This document shows positions 33,497 through 41,943 of a DNA stretch of 46,040 nt, piece after piece (within the stretch, counting starts at the first letter, position 1; the number at the start of each line of letters is the position of its first letter). Under the pieces are notes generated by a model. The model had not been told where the DNA came from. It was given only the letters and a program-made list of their open reading frames with translations, and made no database searches. The DNA is from CAZKNF01 sp964554105. GTDB lineage: Bacteria > Bacteroidota > Rhodothermia > Rhodothermales > VXPQ01. The position numbers and the translations under genes are program-made. The stretch covers positions 1 through 46,040 of the forward strand of contig CAZKNF010000024.1 of assembly GCA_964554105.1 (NCBI GenBank), written 5' to 3'.

Positions 33497-34384
33497 ATGG
33501 TTTCCCCGACCGGATCAAGGAGTAAAGTGATCGACACGACAGATCTCGTCAAGCCATCTTCGAAAGATCCTCTTGAGGTCGCCGACGAGACATTATCAGC
33601 GCTAGACTACCGCTACGAACACCTGAACCTCGAGGTGAGCGGAGCCGAAGAAGGCGATCCTGTCCTCCTCCTGCACGGTTGGGGAAGCAGCGCAGCGAAT
33701 ATGCGCATCATCGGCGAAGGCCTGGCCGCCACACATCATGTCTACAACCTCGATCTTCCCGGCCACGGCCTCTCCCCAGTTCCTCCAGTACCTCTCGGAC
33801 TTTCGGAGCACGCTCTTCTCGTGTATCATTTAATCCGCGATCGAATCGGACGGCCGGCCACCATTGTCGGCCACTCTAACGGTGGACGGATCGCCCTGTA
33901 CCTGGCGTCCGATTCTAAAATGAGCCGAGTGATTCAGCGCCTCGTACTGATCAGCCCATCCGGTATCGCGCCCGACCGGCACGCAATGTACTATATAAAA
34001 AAGTACACGGCGAAGACGTTAAAGGCTCCGTTCGAGGTGCTGCCGCAAGCACTACGCGATTTCGGACTCGACTGGCTTCGACATTCCCTCGTCTGGAGGC
34101 TGTTAAGCTCTTCCGATTACAGTGCACTCGAAGGGGTCATGCGCGACACCTTTGTTCGAATTGTCACCCATCATCTCGACGACCGCGTCCATCGTATCGA
34201 AGTGCCGACCCTATTATTCTGGGGCGACAATGATACGGCAGTTTCAATGCGGCAGATGAAGATCCTCGAAGAAACGCTCGTCGATGCCGGCCTAGTTGTC
34301 CTTGAAGGCGCCGGCCACTACGGTTATCTGGATGACTTCGATACCTTCATCGCCGCCAGCCGCCACTTTCTCGAAGTCACTTAA
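33497..34384 (+). CDS. Alpha/beta hydrolase paired with the MurF-like gene
   Basis: Cytosolic alpha/beta-hydrolase of 295 residues. The triad is complete: S127 in GHSNGG, an Asp near D246 in FWGDND, and H274 in GAGHYGY; the oxyanion-hole HGWG lies at 60-63. A cap domain lies between about 155 and 225. Its first 35 residues look unstructured. Substrate is unknown; proteins of this class cleave esters or amides. It lies 83 bases upstream of a membrane-anchored Mur ligase homologue on the same strand, so a role in wall precursor or peptide processing is possible but unproven. Confidence 0.88.
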   Translation: MVSPTGSRSKVIDTTDLVKPSSKDPLEVADETLSALDYRYEHLNLEVSGAEEGDPVLLLHGWGSSAANMRIIGEGLAATHHVYNLDLPGHGLSPVPPVPLGLSEHALLVYHLIRDRIGRPATIVGHSNGGRIALYLASDSKMSRVIQRLVLISPSGIAPDRHAMYYIKKYTAKTLKAPFEVLPQALRDFGLDWLRHSLVWRLLSSSDYSALEGVMRDTFVRIVTHHLDDRVHRIEVPTLLFWGDNDTAVSMRQMKILEETLVDAGLVVLEGAGHYGYLDDFDTFIAASRHFLEVT

Positions 34385-34467
34385 ACCCGTCCGCATGGTC
34401 TACCGTGGTCCCACACCGCATCTATTCTAATGCTTGCTCCGTCTTCTGACTGGAACAATCCGGCGAA

Positions 34468-36090
34468 ATGATTCTGATATCCATACTCGCATTCATTACA
34501 ACCCTGTTCGCAGGATGGCGGGCGTGGCGGCGCCTTCGCTATTTCCTGCACATCTTCCAGCTGGAGGGTTATAATCCTAGCGAGTTTCGCGACTGGATTC
34601 GCCTAAGAACCGGGCGCGTGCTGTTGCGACTCTCCCACAAACTCGCAGCAGCCGAGCTTGCTGCAGGATTGCTCGGTTTCTTCCTCTGGTCCCCCTATTG
34701 GACGGCAGTCATCCTCCTCCCCCTGTGGTCGATCACCTTCGCATCGTCACGATTATATCGAAGCGAACAGCAGAAGAAGCCTCTTAAGTACACCAATCGA
34801 CTCAAACGTCTCCTGGCAGCTGCCGCCATTCTAGCCGCTCTGCCTGTTGTTGTCGGTTTCGTCGCGTGGACGACAAACGGTCTCGAACACCTCTTCTTTT
34901 TCCTCGCGGGCTTCTTCTTTGCCGATTTTCTTGCGCCCGCCTGGGTGCTGTTGGCAGCCTTCCTGATGAAACCGATCGAACGCTCGATTCAGGAGGGCTT
35001 CAAACGTCGGGCACGCCGGCGCCTGAACGAACGACCAGATTTGAAAATCATCGGCATCACCGGCTCGTACGGCAAGACCAGTACGAAATTTATCATCGAT
35101 GAGATACTCCAGCAACGCTATAACGTACTCGCGACGCCTGCCTCATACAATACACCGATGGGACTCTGCATCGTCATCAATGAAATGATGAAGCCGGAGC
35201 ATCAAGTGCTCGTTCTAGAGATGGGCATACGACGTCCCGGCGACATGCAGGAATTATGCAACATCGTCCAACCCGACATCGCGGTCGTAACGTCCGTCGG
35301 GATGGCGCATCTGGAAACGATGGGGTCGATCGACGAGATCGCGAGGGAAAAGAGCGAGCTGCTACGATGCCTTAGAGACGGTGGGACAACTGTGCTGAAT
35401 GAGGATGATGCCCGTGTCTCGGCGATGGCTGAACCGACCCAACCCGGCGTGTGGAGGGTGTCGGCCAAAGGCTCCCCGGAGGCCTGCATAACCGCGAAAA
35501 ACATATCATACGGTCCAGACGGTGCCGGTTTCGTGGTCCGCGACGACACGGGCGAGGAGCGAATGTTTGCGACCAAATTGCTCGGAGAACACAATGTGGT
35601 CAACATCTTACTCGGTGTCGCGGTCGGTCGTGCGCTGAACCTCCGGCTTCGGCAAATCGTCTATGCTGTCGAGCGCCTCGAGCCGATCGAACATCGACTT
35701 CAACTTCGGCAGCACGGCCGAATAACCGTAATCGACGACGCTTTCAATTCGAATCCCATCGGTGCCCGGAACGCAGTCGAAATACTGGGTCAGTTCAACA
35801 CCGGCCGGCGGATTATTGTAACACCAGGCATGATCGAGCTCGGCGAGCGTCAGTATGCTGAGAACAAGCGACTGGGTGAGCACATCGCAGATCACGTCGA
35901 TTTGGCTCTCCTGGTTGGGGGAGACCAAACTCGTGCGATTCAGGACGGGCTTGAATCACGTCGCTTCCCTTCCGATCAGTGGCGGGTGGTCAAGTCGCTC
36001 TCAGAAGCACAGAGCTATCTGAAAACATATCTACGACCGGGAGACATCGTCCTCTACGAAAACGATCTACCGGATCAGTACGACGAATAA
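34468..36090 (+). CDS. Membrane-anchored MurF-like Mur ligase
   Basis: Mur-family ATP-dependent peptide ligase of 540 residues. The C-terminal 350 residues match MurF: ATP loop GITGSYGKTSTK (196-207, K203), LEMGIRRPGDM near 250, the VVTSVGMAHLE segment near 275, a REKSELL segment with the carbamylated-lysine position near 295, and DDAFNSNPIGA near 428. MurF adds D-Ala-D-Ala to UDP-MurNAc-tripeptide. What is odd is the first 190 residues: about four hydrophobic segments (3-17, 60-90, 113-133, 140-168) that soluble MurF lacks, replacing the usual uridine-binding N-domain. It may therefore act on a lipid-linked or non-UDP substrate. Whether the cell has a second, normal murF cannot be seen here. 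Confidence 0.85.
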   Translation: MILISILAFITTLFAGWRAWRRLRYFLHIFQLEGYNPSEFRDWIRLRTGRVLLRLSHKLAAAELAAGLLGFFLWSPYWTAVILLPLWSITFASSRLYRSEQQKKPLKYTNRLKRLLAAAAILAALPVVVGFVAWTTNGLEHLFFFLAGFFFADFLAPAWVLLAAFLMKPIERSIQEGFKRRARRRLNERPDLKIIGITGSYGKTSTKFIIDEILQQRYNVLATPASYNTPMGLCIVINEMMKPEHQVLVLEMGIRRPGDMQELCNIVQPDIAVVTSVGMAHLETMGSIDEIAREKSELLRCLRDGGTTVLNEDDARVSAMAEPTQPGVWRVSAKGSPEACITAKNISYGPDGAGFVVRDDTGEERMFATKLLGEHNVVNILLGVAVGRALNLRLRQIVYAVERLEPIEHRLQLRQHGRITVIDDAFNSNPIGARNAVEILGQFNTGRRIIVTPGMIELGERQYAENKRLGEHIADHVDLALLVGGDQTRAIQDGLESRRFPSDQWRVVKSLSEAQSYLKTYLRPGDIVLYENDLPDQYDE

Positions 36091-36178
36091 GTGCACTCCC
36101 ATTCATTTCTGGGCATAACCGGCCGCACAGTTTTCCACATATGTCGACTACGAGCGCTGTGACCAATACATTTATGGC

Positions 36179-36790
36179 ATGGCGGAATTATCGACGGGTC
36201 CAACACTTTTACGGGAGACCGAGTTGTGGTCGGCCGGCTATCGCCTCGTCGCCGGAGTTGATGAGGCCGGGCGTGGGTGTCTTGCCGGTCCCGTCGTCGC
36301 TGCCGCCGTCATCTTCCCAGAGGATACGGTAATCGATGGAGTCAACGACAGCAAGTTGCTCAGCGAAGATGCCCGAGGAGAGCTTGCCGCCGAAATAGAC
36401 CAAAAAGCACTCTGCATCGGTTTGGGTGCCTGTTCTCCCCGAGAAGTTGATAAATTGAACATTCTCTGGGCGGCGATGGAGGCGATGCGGCGTGCGGTCG
36501 AACAACTCAAACCGGGTCCCGATTACCTGCTGATTGACGGAAACACGTGTTTCCCCAATGCGGCGTGGCCCTTCGAGACAGTTGTAAAGGGAGATCTGCT
36601 GTGCCAGTCGATTGCAGCGGCCTCGATCGTCGCCAAGGTATCTCGCGATCTCCTCATGCGTACGCTCCACACGAAGTTTCCGGCCTACCGCTGGCACACC
36701 AACGTTGGATATCCCACACGCGAGCACTATGCGGCACTTGCCGAGCACGGGCCGACGCCGCACCATAGGAAGACATTTCGCCTAGCGTGA
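36179..36790 (+). CDS. rnhB: Ribonuclease HII
   Basis: Removes ribonucleotides and RNA-DNA hybrid RNA during replication and repair. The 203-residue protein has the GVDEAGRG signature (catalytic D28 and E29), NDSKLL near 56, LLIDGN near 116 carrying another acidic ligand, and the C-terminal VGYPTREHY with HHRKTF. Standard length. Convergent with aroK; its last codons are part of a near-tandem 29-bp repeat described separately. Confidence 0.96.
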   Translation: MAELSTGPTLLRETELWSAGYRLVAGVDEAGRGCLAGPVVAAAVIFPEDTVIDGVNDSKLLSEDARGELAAEIDQKALCIGLGACSPREVDKLNILWAAMEAMRRAVEQLKPGPDYLLIDGNTCFPNAAWPFETVVKGDLLCQSIAAASIVAKVSRDLLMRTLHTKFPAYRWHTNVGYPTREHYAALAEHGPTPHHRKTFRLA

Positions 36791-36840
36791 AGTGTACTGC
36801 CAGTAGACATCATTTCGCCTCGCAGGAAGCGTGCTGGCAG
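36775..36840. repeat. Near-tandem 29-bp direct repeat over the rnhB 3' end
   Basis: Copies at 36775-36803 and 36812-36840 both begin ATTTCGCCT and end CAG, matching at about 23 of 29 positions with a period of 37. The first contains the last four codons and stop of rnhB; the second is non-coding. CTGCCAG/CTGGCAG at the two ends are also complementary and may form a long hairpin between the convergent genes. Confidence 0.5.
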
Positions 36841-36897
36841 GCTACCCCCAACCGGTGCCCTGTGACTGAACGTTGAGTGCTTCTATGGTCGCGTTGA

Positions 36898-36997
36898 NNN
36901 NNNNNNNNNNNNNNNNNNNNNNNNNNNNNNNNNNNNNNNNNNNNNNNNNNNNNNNNNNNNNNNNNNNNNNNNNNNNNNNNNNNNNNNNNNNNNNNNN
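36898..36997. other. Assembly gap (100 N) flanked by identical 55-bp copies
   Basis: Exactly 100 N. The 55 bases before it (36843-36897) are identical to the 55 bases after it (36998-37052). This is what two overlapping contig ends look like when a scaffolder inserts a fixed spacer, so the gap is probably not real and the contigs overlap by 55 bases. Removing one copy joins rnhB and aroK by about 51 bases of spacer. Confidence 0.9.
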
Positions 36998-37560
36998 TAC
37001 CCCCAACCGGTGCCCTGTGACTGAACGTTGAGTGCTTCTATGGTCGCGTTGATCGTCTCCTCCACGTTTCTGTCGCCGACTTCCACGACGACATCCGCGC
37101 GGCCATAGAACGGCTGCCGTGCTTCGATCATCTTCTCCACCCGGCGGGCCAACGCTGCATCATCCAATGCACGACCGTTTTCTCCCAGCAGGAGCGGCCG
37201 TTCCTCCGCCATATCCTTGATCCTGCGGACCAGCACCGCGGGATCGACGCTCAAATAAACGAGCGTCCCATTCGTGACGGTGAAGTAGAGGTTGTCTTCC
37301 GAGATGACGGCTCCGCCTCCAAGTGCGATCACAACGCGAGCGGCACGAGATGCCGCCCTGAGCATAAGCGACTCGAGACGGCGAAATTCATCCTCACCAC
37401 GATCTGAGAAGATCCGACGGATAGATTCGCCGGCGGCACCTTCAATCGCATCGTCGAGATCAATGAATTCGTAGCCGAGGTGCTCCGCGAGTCCTGGACC
37501 CACGGTGCTCTTCCCGCAACCCATAAAACCAGTCAAGTAGATGCGCGTAGGAAAAGCCAT
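36998..37560 (-). CDS. aroK: Shikimate kinase (stop codon lies across the assembly gap)
   Basis: Phosphorylates shikimate at O3 with ATP in aromatic amino-acid synthesis. From ATG 37560 there are 187 residues: P-loop GFMGCGKST (11-19), DLDDAIE near 35 for shikimate, FRRLES near 58 and ALGGGAV near 80 (the GGG substrate motif), and RPLLLG in the lid region. The gene reaches the gap two bases into its TAG stop; the matching left copy supplies the complete CTA (36842-36844 on the plus strand), so the true C-terminus is ...GTGWG and the gene is intact. Frames that run through the N stretch are artefacts. Confidence 0.94.
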
Positions 37561-37649
37561 ATCATCATCGCCTGCCACTGCCTAAATACCCTCGTAAAGA
37601 TAAGACGCTGGCGGCTAACGCGCGAAAAGTAGGCAAATTCGCAATCTTC

Positions 37650-38399
37650 ATGCCCACTTATCGACTGATCGTCGAGTACGACGGCGGCGGATTTCATGGC
37701 TGGCAAGTTCAGCCGGGGCAACCCACCGTGCAGCAAGCCCTCGAGGATGCCGCCTCCACTGCTCTACGCACACAGGTCGGGATTGTCGGATCGGGTCGCA
37801 CCGATTCCGGCGTTCACGCTCGGGGCCAGGTCGCACACTTTGCCCTCGACCACCCGATTGATGCCAGCAGCCTTCTAGCGTCTCTAAACGGTATTCTGCC
37901 GGCGGGTGTTGCCGTTCGATCACTCGAGCGCGCACCGGACGGCTTTCATGCTCGCTTCGACGCCCGGCTGCGCCGGTATCACTATTACGTCACCACGGGT
38001 TTCCGTGCTCTCGATCGACACGTACGATGTCGCGTACGATCGGAAACCGATTTCGAGCTGATGAACGATGCCGCCGTATTCTTGCAGGGCAAACACGAAT
38101 TCGACACGTTCTGTCGAACGCAGTCCGAAACAGTGAATCGGGTGTGTCGCGTACATAGAGCCGCGTGGATCCAGGATTCGGATGACGGCGACTGGCATTT
38201 CGTCATCTCTGCCGATCGATTTCTGCACGGAATGGTACGCGCAATCGTCGGAACGTTGCTTCAAGTCGGACGGAGAGTACGTGCGGCCGACGACATTCCG
38301 CGCATCCTTAAATTAAGGGATCGTCGCGCAGCAGGACCCGCAGCTCCGGCCTTCGGGCTCGTCCTCGAGCAGGTTCGCTATGACTCGTCAGAGGAATGA
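37650..38399 (+). CDS. truA: tRNA pseudouridine synthase A
   Basis: Isomerises uridine at positions 38-40 of tRNA anticodon arms. The 249-residue protein has YDGGGFHGWQ near 10-19, the catalytic D52 in GRTDSGVHA (50-58), ARFDARLRRYHY near 103 and FLHGMVRAIVG near 190. Usual length. Divergent from aroK with 89 bases between; start ATG 37650 fits the family. Confidence 0.96.
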   Translation: MPTYRLIVEYDGGGFHGWQVQPGQPTVQQALEDAASTALRTQVGIVGSGRTDSGVHARGQVAHFALDHPIDASSLLASLNGILPAGVAVRSLERAPDGFHARFDARLRRYHYYVTTGFRALDRHVRCRVRSETDFELMNDAAVFLQGKHEFDTFCRTQSETVNRVCRVHRAAWIQDSDDGDWHFVISADRFLHGMVRAIVGTLLQVGRRVRAADDIPRILKLRDRRAAGPAAPAFGLVLEQVRYDSSEE

Positions 38400-38622
38400 C
38401 GAGACGTGCTGATAGATGTGGTGGTTCGCTAGCCCCTGCCACCCAACATTTGCTCGACCGACTGCAACTTAATTGCCCGAGTTACGAATACTACACACGG
38501 GTGTTCACAGCCCGATGGCGGCAATCTCTCCCTGGCGGGTACGCCACGGGGATGGAACATCCGACCCTCCGGAAAGAACGTATCGGAGCATTACAGAAGA
38601 AGCAATCGTAGTATATTGCAAG

Positions 38623-38808
38623 ATGAACATACAGCAGGTTCTTCGCTGGATAGCGATCGCTATCGTCCTCATTGTGGCGGTAGCCGTGTTGAGCGTCATC
38701 CTCAAGGTTGGCGCAGCGCTCCTTTCGCTCGCGCTGAAGGTCCTGTTGGTGCTGCTCCTCATCGCGATCGTCCTGCGGTTCATTGATGTCGTCCGGGACA
38801 GGCGCTGA
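38623..38808 (+). CDS. Small two-helix membrane protein, 61 residues
   Basis: Starts at ATG 38623 and is nearly all hydrophobic: helix 1 about 9-27, helix 2 about 30-52, then RFIDVVRDRR. Repeated Leu/Ile/Val/Ala runs give an obvious integral membrane protein of no known family. A longer frame back to 38473 has composition like random sequence. It lies 223 bases past truA, apparently with its own promoter. It could be a membrane stress or regulatory peptide; nothing specific supports that. Confidence 0.55.
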   Translation: MNIQQVLRWIAIAIVLIVAVAVLSVILKVGAALLSLALKVLLVLLLIAIVLRFIDVVRDRR

Positions 38809-39065
38809 GCCGCCATCTCTCTTCGAGTATCTCTTCAGGGCGCCGGCCGTCGAAACACGCTTCGGTTTTCTTCCCACCTCTCCCTTGATCCCTGTTCGCT
38901 TTTCCAAATCTTGACACGTCATCTCGCGTCATCAGCCTTCCTCTTTGGAACACGTTCGGGTGAACGCGAACGAACCGAAGGGCTGCCTGAGACGTGAAAC
39001 ACGGCGCGCGACGGTATTGTGAGATGAGACCCCACCGCGATTCTCCTATTTCACGGCCTCTAACG
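38809..39065. other. Non-coding region upstream of arginine deiminase
   Basis: 257 bases. It holds a TTGACA at 38911, but no -10 at 17 bases, a GTCATC direct repeat 10 bases apart near 38918, and an inverted repeat CGTTCG/CGAACG (38953-38958, 38967-38972). In-frame GTG 38994 and ATG 39024 could extend the deiminase into it. No gene otherwise seen. Confidence 0.4.
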
Positions 39066-40346
39066 ATGACGCGACCAGCTACAGTCGATGCGGCGCCTAC
39101 CGAAAGGCGGGTACATCTCGAGATCGCATCTGAGACCGACTTGCTCGACCAGGTACTCGTTCATACGCCAGGCGTCGAGATGGAGCTCGTGCTGCCCGAA
39201 AATCGGCGTGAGCTGCTCTTCGAGGACATTCTTTTCGTGGATCAGGCTCGCGAAGAGCACGAGCTGATGTGCTCGGTATTCTCGAAAATCGTTGGACGTG
39301 AGGATACGGTTCTTCAGATATCCGATCTGCTCAGGGACGTATTTGCGATGGAGGATGCGCGCTTCGATTTTGTGGAGCAGCTCTGCAGAGTATCGCGGGA
39401 GCGGAACCTTCGAGGATTCGAGAGCGAACTGAAGCGCTTACCTCCAGATGTGCTCTTCGATTTTGCGATGACCGGCAGATCTCCCCTTCCGATCGTCATG
39501 CATCCGGTACCGAATCTCCTGTTCATGCGGGATGTGGCCTCGGTCGTCCACGATCATATCATATTAAGCCATGCCGCAACGGCCGCACGCACCCGCGAAA
39601 GCATGATTCTGCGAACAGTTATGGAGCATCATCCCCTGTTTGCCGCGTATCGCGACAACGTCATCGTACTCCCGCCAGGCGTGACATTCGAAGGCGGCGA
39701 CTTGCTGGTCGCGGACGCGTCGTGTGTGCTCATCGGACACTCAGAGCGCACGTCCTTCGGCGGCGTAATGAGCATCGCGCAAGAACTGTTCGAGCGCACA
39801 CCTGTCGAGCACGTGCTGATGGTCGATCTTCCTAAATCCCGCTACTGCATGCACCTCGACACGGTGTTCACTTTTGCTTCTCCCGACGAATGCGTCGTCT
39901 TCCCGCCCATAATCACCGAAGACCGGATATCAACCGTCGTGCACTACACCCGCAGCAGCGAGCCCAATAAATTTTACAGCGAAATTCGGAACGGTCTTGC
40001 AGGTATTCTTCAAGACGTGCTGGGCCGCAAACTTACCTTCATTCCATGTGGGGGCTCGGATGCCTCGCGCCAAAAACGTGAACAATGGACCGATGGGGCG
40101 AACCTTTTTGCTGTGGCTCCCGGTGTCGTGATCGGATACGAACGAAACGAAGGCACGTTCGCGGAGATGCGGAATCACGGCTACCGCAATGTTACGGCCG
40201 CGGGTTTTCTGTCATACTATGCTGAGAGCACATTTGAACCCGGTGAGATGATCGCGATCAAATTGGAAGGCAACGAGTTGTCGCGAGGCCGCGGCGGCCC
40301 ACGTTGCATGACGCTGCCGATTTCCAGGCCGAGGCCTTCCTCATGA
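39066..40346 (+). CDS. arcA: Arginine deiminase
   Basis: Hydrolyses L-arginine to citrulline and ammonia in the cytosol. The 426-residue protein has all active-site elements of the family: PNLLFMRD with D156, FEGGD near 218, MHLDTVF with H263 and D265, WTDGANLF near 345, and the catalytic cysteine C414 in RGGPRCMTLP at the end. Start ATG 39066 gives usual length. No arcB, arcC or arginine/ornithine antiporter gene is nearby, so the fate of citrulline is unclear. Its TGA overlaps the tadA ATG by four bases, so the two are co-translated. Confidence 0.94.
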   Translation: MTRPATVDAAPTERRVHLEIASETDLLDQVLVHTPGVEMELVLPENRRELLFEDILFVDQAREEHELMCSVFSKIVGREDTVLQISDLLRDVFAMEDARFDFVEQLCRVSRERNLRGFESELKRLPPDVLFDFAMTGRSPLPIVMHPVPNLLFMRDVASVVHDHIILSHAATAARTRESMILRTVMEHHPLFAAYRDNVIVLPPGVTFEGGDLLVADASCVLIGHSERTSFGGVMSIAQELFERTPVEHVLMVDLPKSRYCMHLDTVFTFASPDECVVFPPIITEDRISTVVHYTRSSEPNKFYSEIRNGLAGILQDVLGRKLTFIPCGGSDASRQKREQWTDGANLFAVAPGVVIGYERNEGTFAEMRNHGYRNVTAAGFLSYYAESTFEPGEMIAIKLEGNELSRGRGGPRCMTLPISRPRPSS

Positions 40347-40825
40347 GCCTTTCGTCTCTGATCGAACCGGATCGACGCTTCATGAAACTCGCGCTCAAGG
40401 AGGCCGAGCGTGCATTCGACGAAGGGGAAGTACCGATTGGCGCGGTAGTCACACACGCCGGCGAAGTCGTCGGCCGAGGACACAACATGGTAGAGCGCCT
40501 GCAGGACCCCACAGCACACGCAGAAATCATCGCCATCACGGCAGCGTGCGAGACGCTTAAAACGAAGGTCCTCCGCGGATGCTCACTTTACGTCACCGTC
40601 GAACCATGTCCCATGTGTGCCGGCGCATTGGTCTGGGCAAAGATCGATCGCCTCATCTTCGGCGCTCTCGATGAAAAGGCCGGAAGTGCGTCGACTTTAT
40701 ACAATATTCCCCAGGATAAGCGTCTCAACCACACGGTCGATATCGTGTCGGGGGTAGAAGGAGATGAAGCAGCAGGACTAATGCAGGCGTTCTTTCGAGA
40801 ACGTCGCCTGTCGGGCCCGCGATGA
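40343..40825 (+). CDS. tadA: tRNA-specific adenosine deaminase
   Basis: Deaminates adenosine 34 of tRNA-Arg(ACG) to inosine. The 160-residue zinc enzyme has the HAE motif (H59, E61, catalytic proton shuttle) and PCPMC with zinc ligands C89 and C92. ATG 40343 overlaps the arginine deiminase stop (ATGA); an ATG at 40304 would overlap it by 43 bases and adds 13 residues without family support. Essential in most bacteria. Function certain. Confidence 0.95.
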   Translation: MSLSSLIEPDRRFMKLALKEAERAFDEGEVPIGAVVTHAGEVVGRGHNMVERLQDPTAHAEIIAITAACETLKTKVLRGCSLYVTVEPCPMCAGALVWAKIDRLIFGALDEKAGSASTLYNIPQDKRLNHTVDIVSGVEGDEAAGLMQAFFRERRLSGPR

Positions 40826-40876
40826 CCTCCTCGAAAGCCGCAGCACATCTCTAGAAACGAACGACTATACGACAGA

Positions 40877-41881
40877 ATGGTAGATGTCGCCATTATTGGA
40901 GCTGGACCAGTCGGACTCGCGTGCGCGATCGAGGCAAAATCGGAGGGACTCGAACCGCTCGTCATCGAGAAAGGGGCGCTCGCGAATTCCCTCGTTGGGT
41001 ACCCGACCAATATGGAATTCTTTTCGACGCCTGAACTGATCGAGATCGGCAATCATCCGTTTGCGACGACCGGCTATAAGCCGACTCGCGAGGAAGCGAT
41101 CGAGTATTACCGCCGCGTGGCCGAGACTGAAAACCTCCCCGTTCGGCTGTACGAGCGAGTGCAGCGTGTAGAGGGCGATCTGGGCAATTTTACGGTTGTA
41201 ACCAGCAAGGATTGCATTAGAGCGGCTCATGTGGTTGTATCCATCGGATTTTTCGATCATCCGAACCTTCTTGAGGTACCCGGCGAGGACCTCCCCAAAG
41301 TGACGCATTATTACAAAGAGCCCTACGCATATGCGGGACAGAAGGTAGCCGTAATCGGGGCCCGAAACTCGGCAGCGAAGGCTGCTCTGGATTGCTATCG
41401 TCACGGTGCAGACGTTTCCCTCATCGTGCGCACTCCCGATTTGTCAGATAAGATCAAGTATTGGATTCTCCCGGATCTTAGGAATCGAATTAAGGAGGGC
41501 AGCATCGACGCGTATTTTTCGGCGACGGTCTCGGAAATTCGGGAAGACGCCGTTGTCATGACGGCGGCGCAGGGCGAAATCGAGCTCGAAAACGATTGGG
41601 TGATAGCGATGACCGGGTATCATCCGGACTATTCGTTCCTTGAGGCGCTTCAGATTACTCTCGGAGATGACGCCTTCAGAACGCCTCTCTTCGACGAGGC
41701 GACTTTCGAAACGAGTCGAGCCGGCATTTACCTGGCGGGCACAGTATGCGGCGGCTACCAGACGAATCGCTGGTTTATCGAGAATGGCCGATTCCACGCA
41801 GAACAAATCATGAAGCACATCGCCCACGGCGAACGCCGTCCGATCGACTTCGAATCCATTCACTGGAAAACAGAAGAGTAG
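40877..41881 (+). CDS. ypdA: YpdA-family putative bacillithiol disulfide reductase
   Basis: FAD- and NADPH-dependent reductase of 334 residues. First dinucleotide fold GAGPVGLACA (8-17), second GARNSAAKAA near 156 and a C-terminal FAD segment LAGTVCGGYQTN near 288. The SLVGYPTNMEFFSTPELIEIGNHPF region (38-63) is diagnostic of YpdA. In Firmicutes YpdA (Bdr) reduces bacillithiol disulfide; Bacteroidota and Deinococcus also make bacillithiol, so this points to that thiol, pending bshABC elsewhere. 51 bases after tadA; convergent with the next gene. Confidence 0.88.
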   Translation: MVDVAIIGAGPVGLACAIEAKSEGLEPLVIEKGALANSLVGYPTNMEFFSTPELIEIGNHPFATTGYKPTREEAIEYYRRVAETENLPVRLYERVQRVEGDLGNFTVVTSKDCIRAAHVVVSIGFFDHPNLLEVPGEDLPKVTHYYKEPYAYAGQKVAVIGARNSAAKAALDCYRHGADVSLIVRTPDLSDKIKYWILPDLRNRIKEGSIDAYFSATVSEIREDAVVMTAAQGEIELENDWVIAMTGYHPDYSFLEALQITLGDDAFRTPLFDEATFETSRAGIYLAGTVCGGYQTNRWFIENGRFHAEQIMKHIAHGERRPIDFESIHWKTEE

Positions 41882-41943
41882 GACTAGAGGCCGCGAGGGT
41901 TCGACATATTCCCAAGTGGTACGAAGTGACCGTCGCAATACGC

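Noticed and set aside
36883..37578. Frame running through the N stretch
   Set aside because: Artefact of translating N. The real shikimate kinase starts at 37560 and stops in the overlap copy at 36842-36844.
38396..38611. 71-codon frame overlapping the truA stop by ATGA
   Set aside because: Overlap looks like coupling, but the sequence has no conserved pattern, mixed random composition and no neighbour logic. Left out as unsupported.
38911..38940. TTGACA as a -35 box before arginine deiminase
   Set aside because: No TATAAT-like hexamer at 16-18 bases, and the sigma factor of this group often uses other elements.
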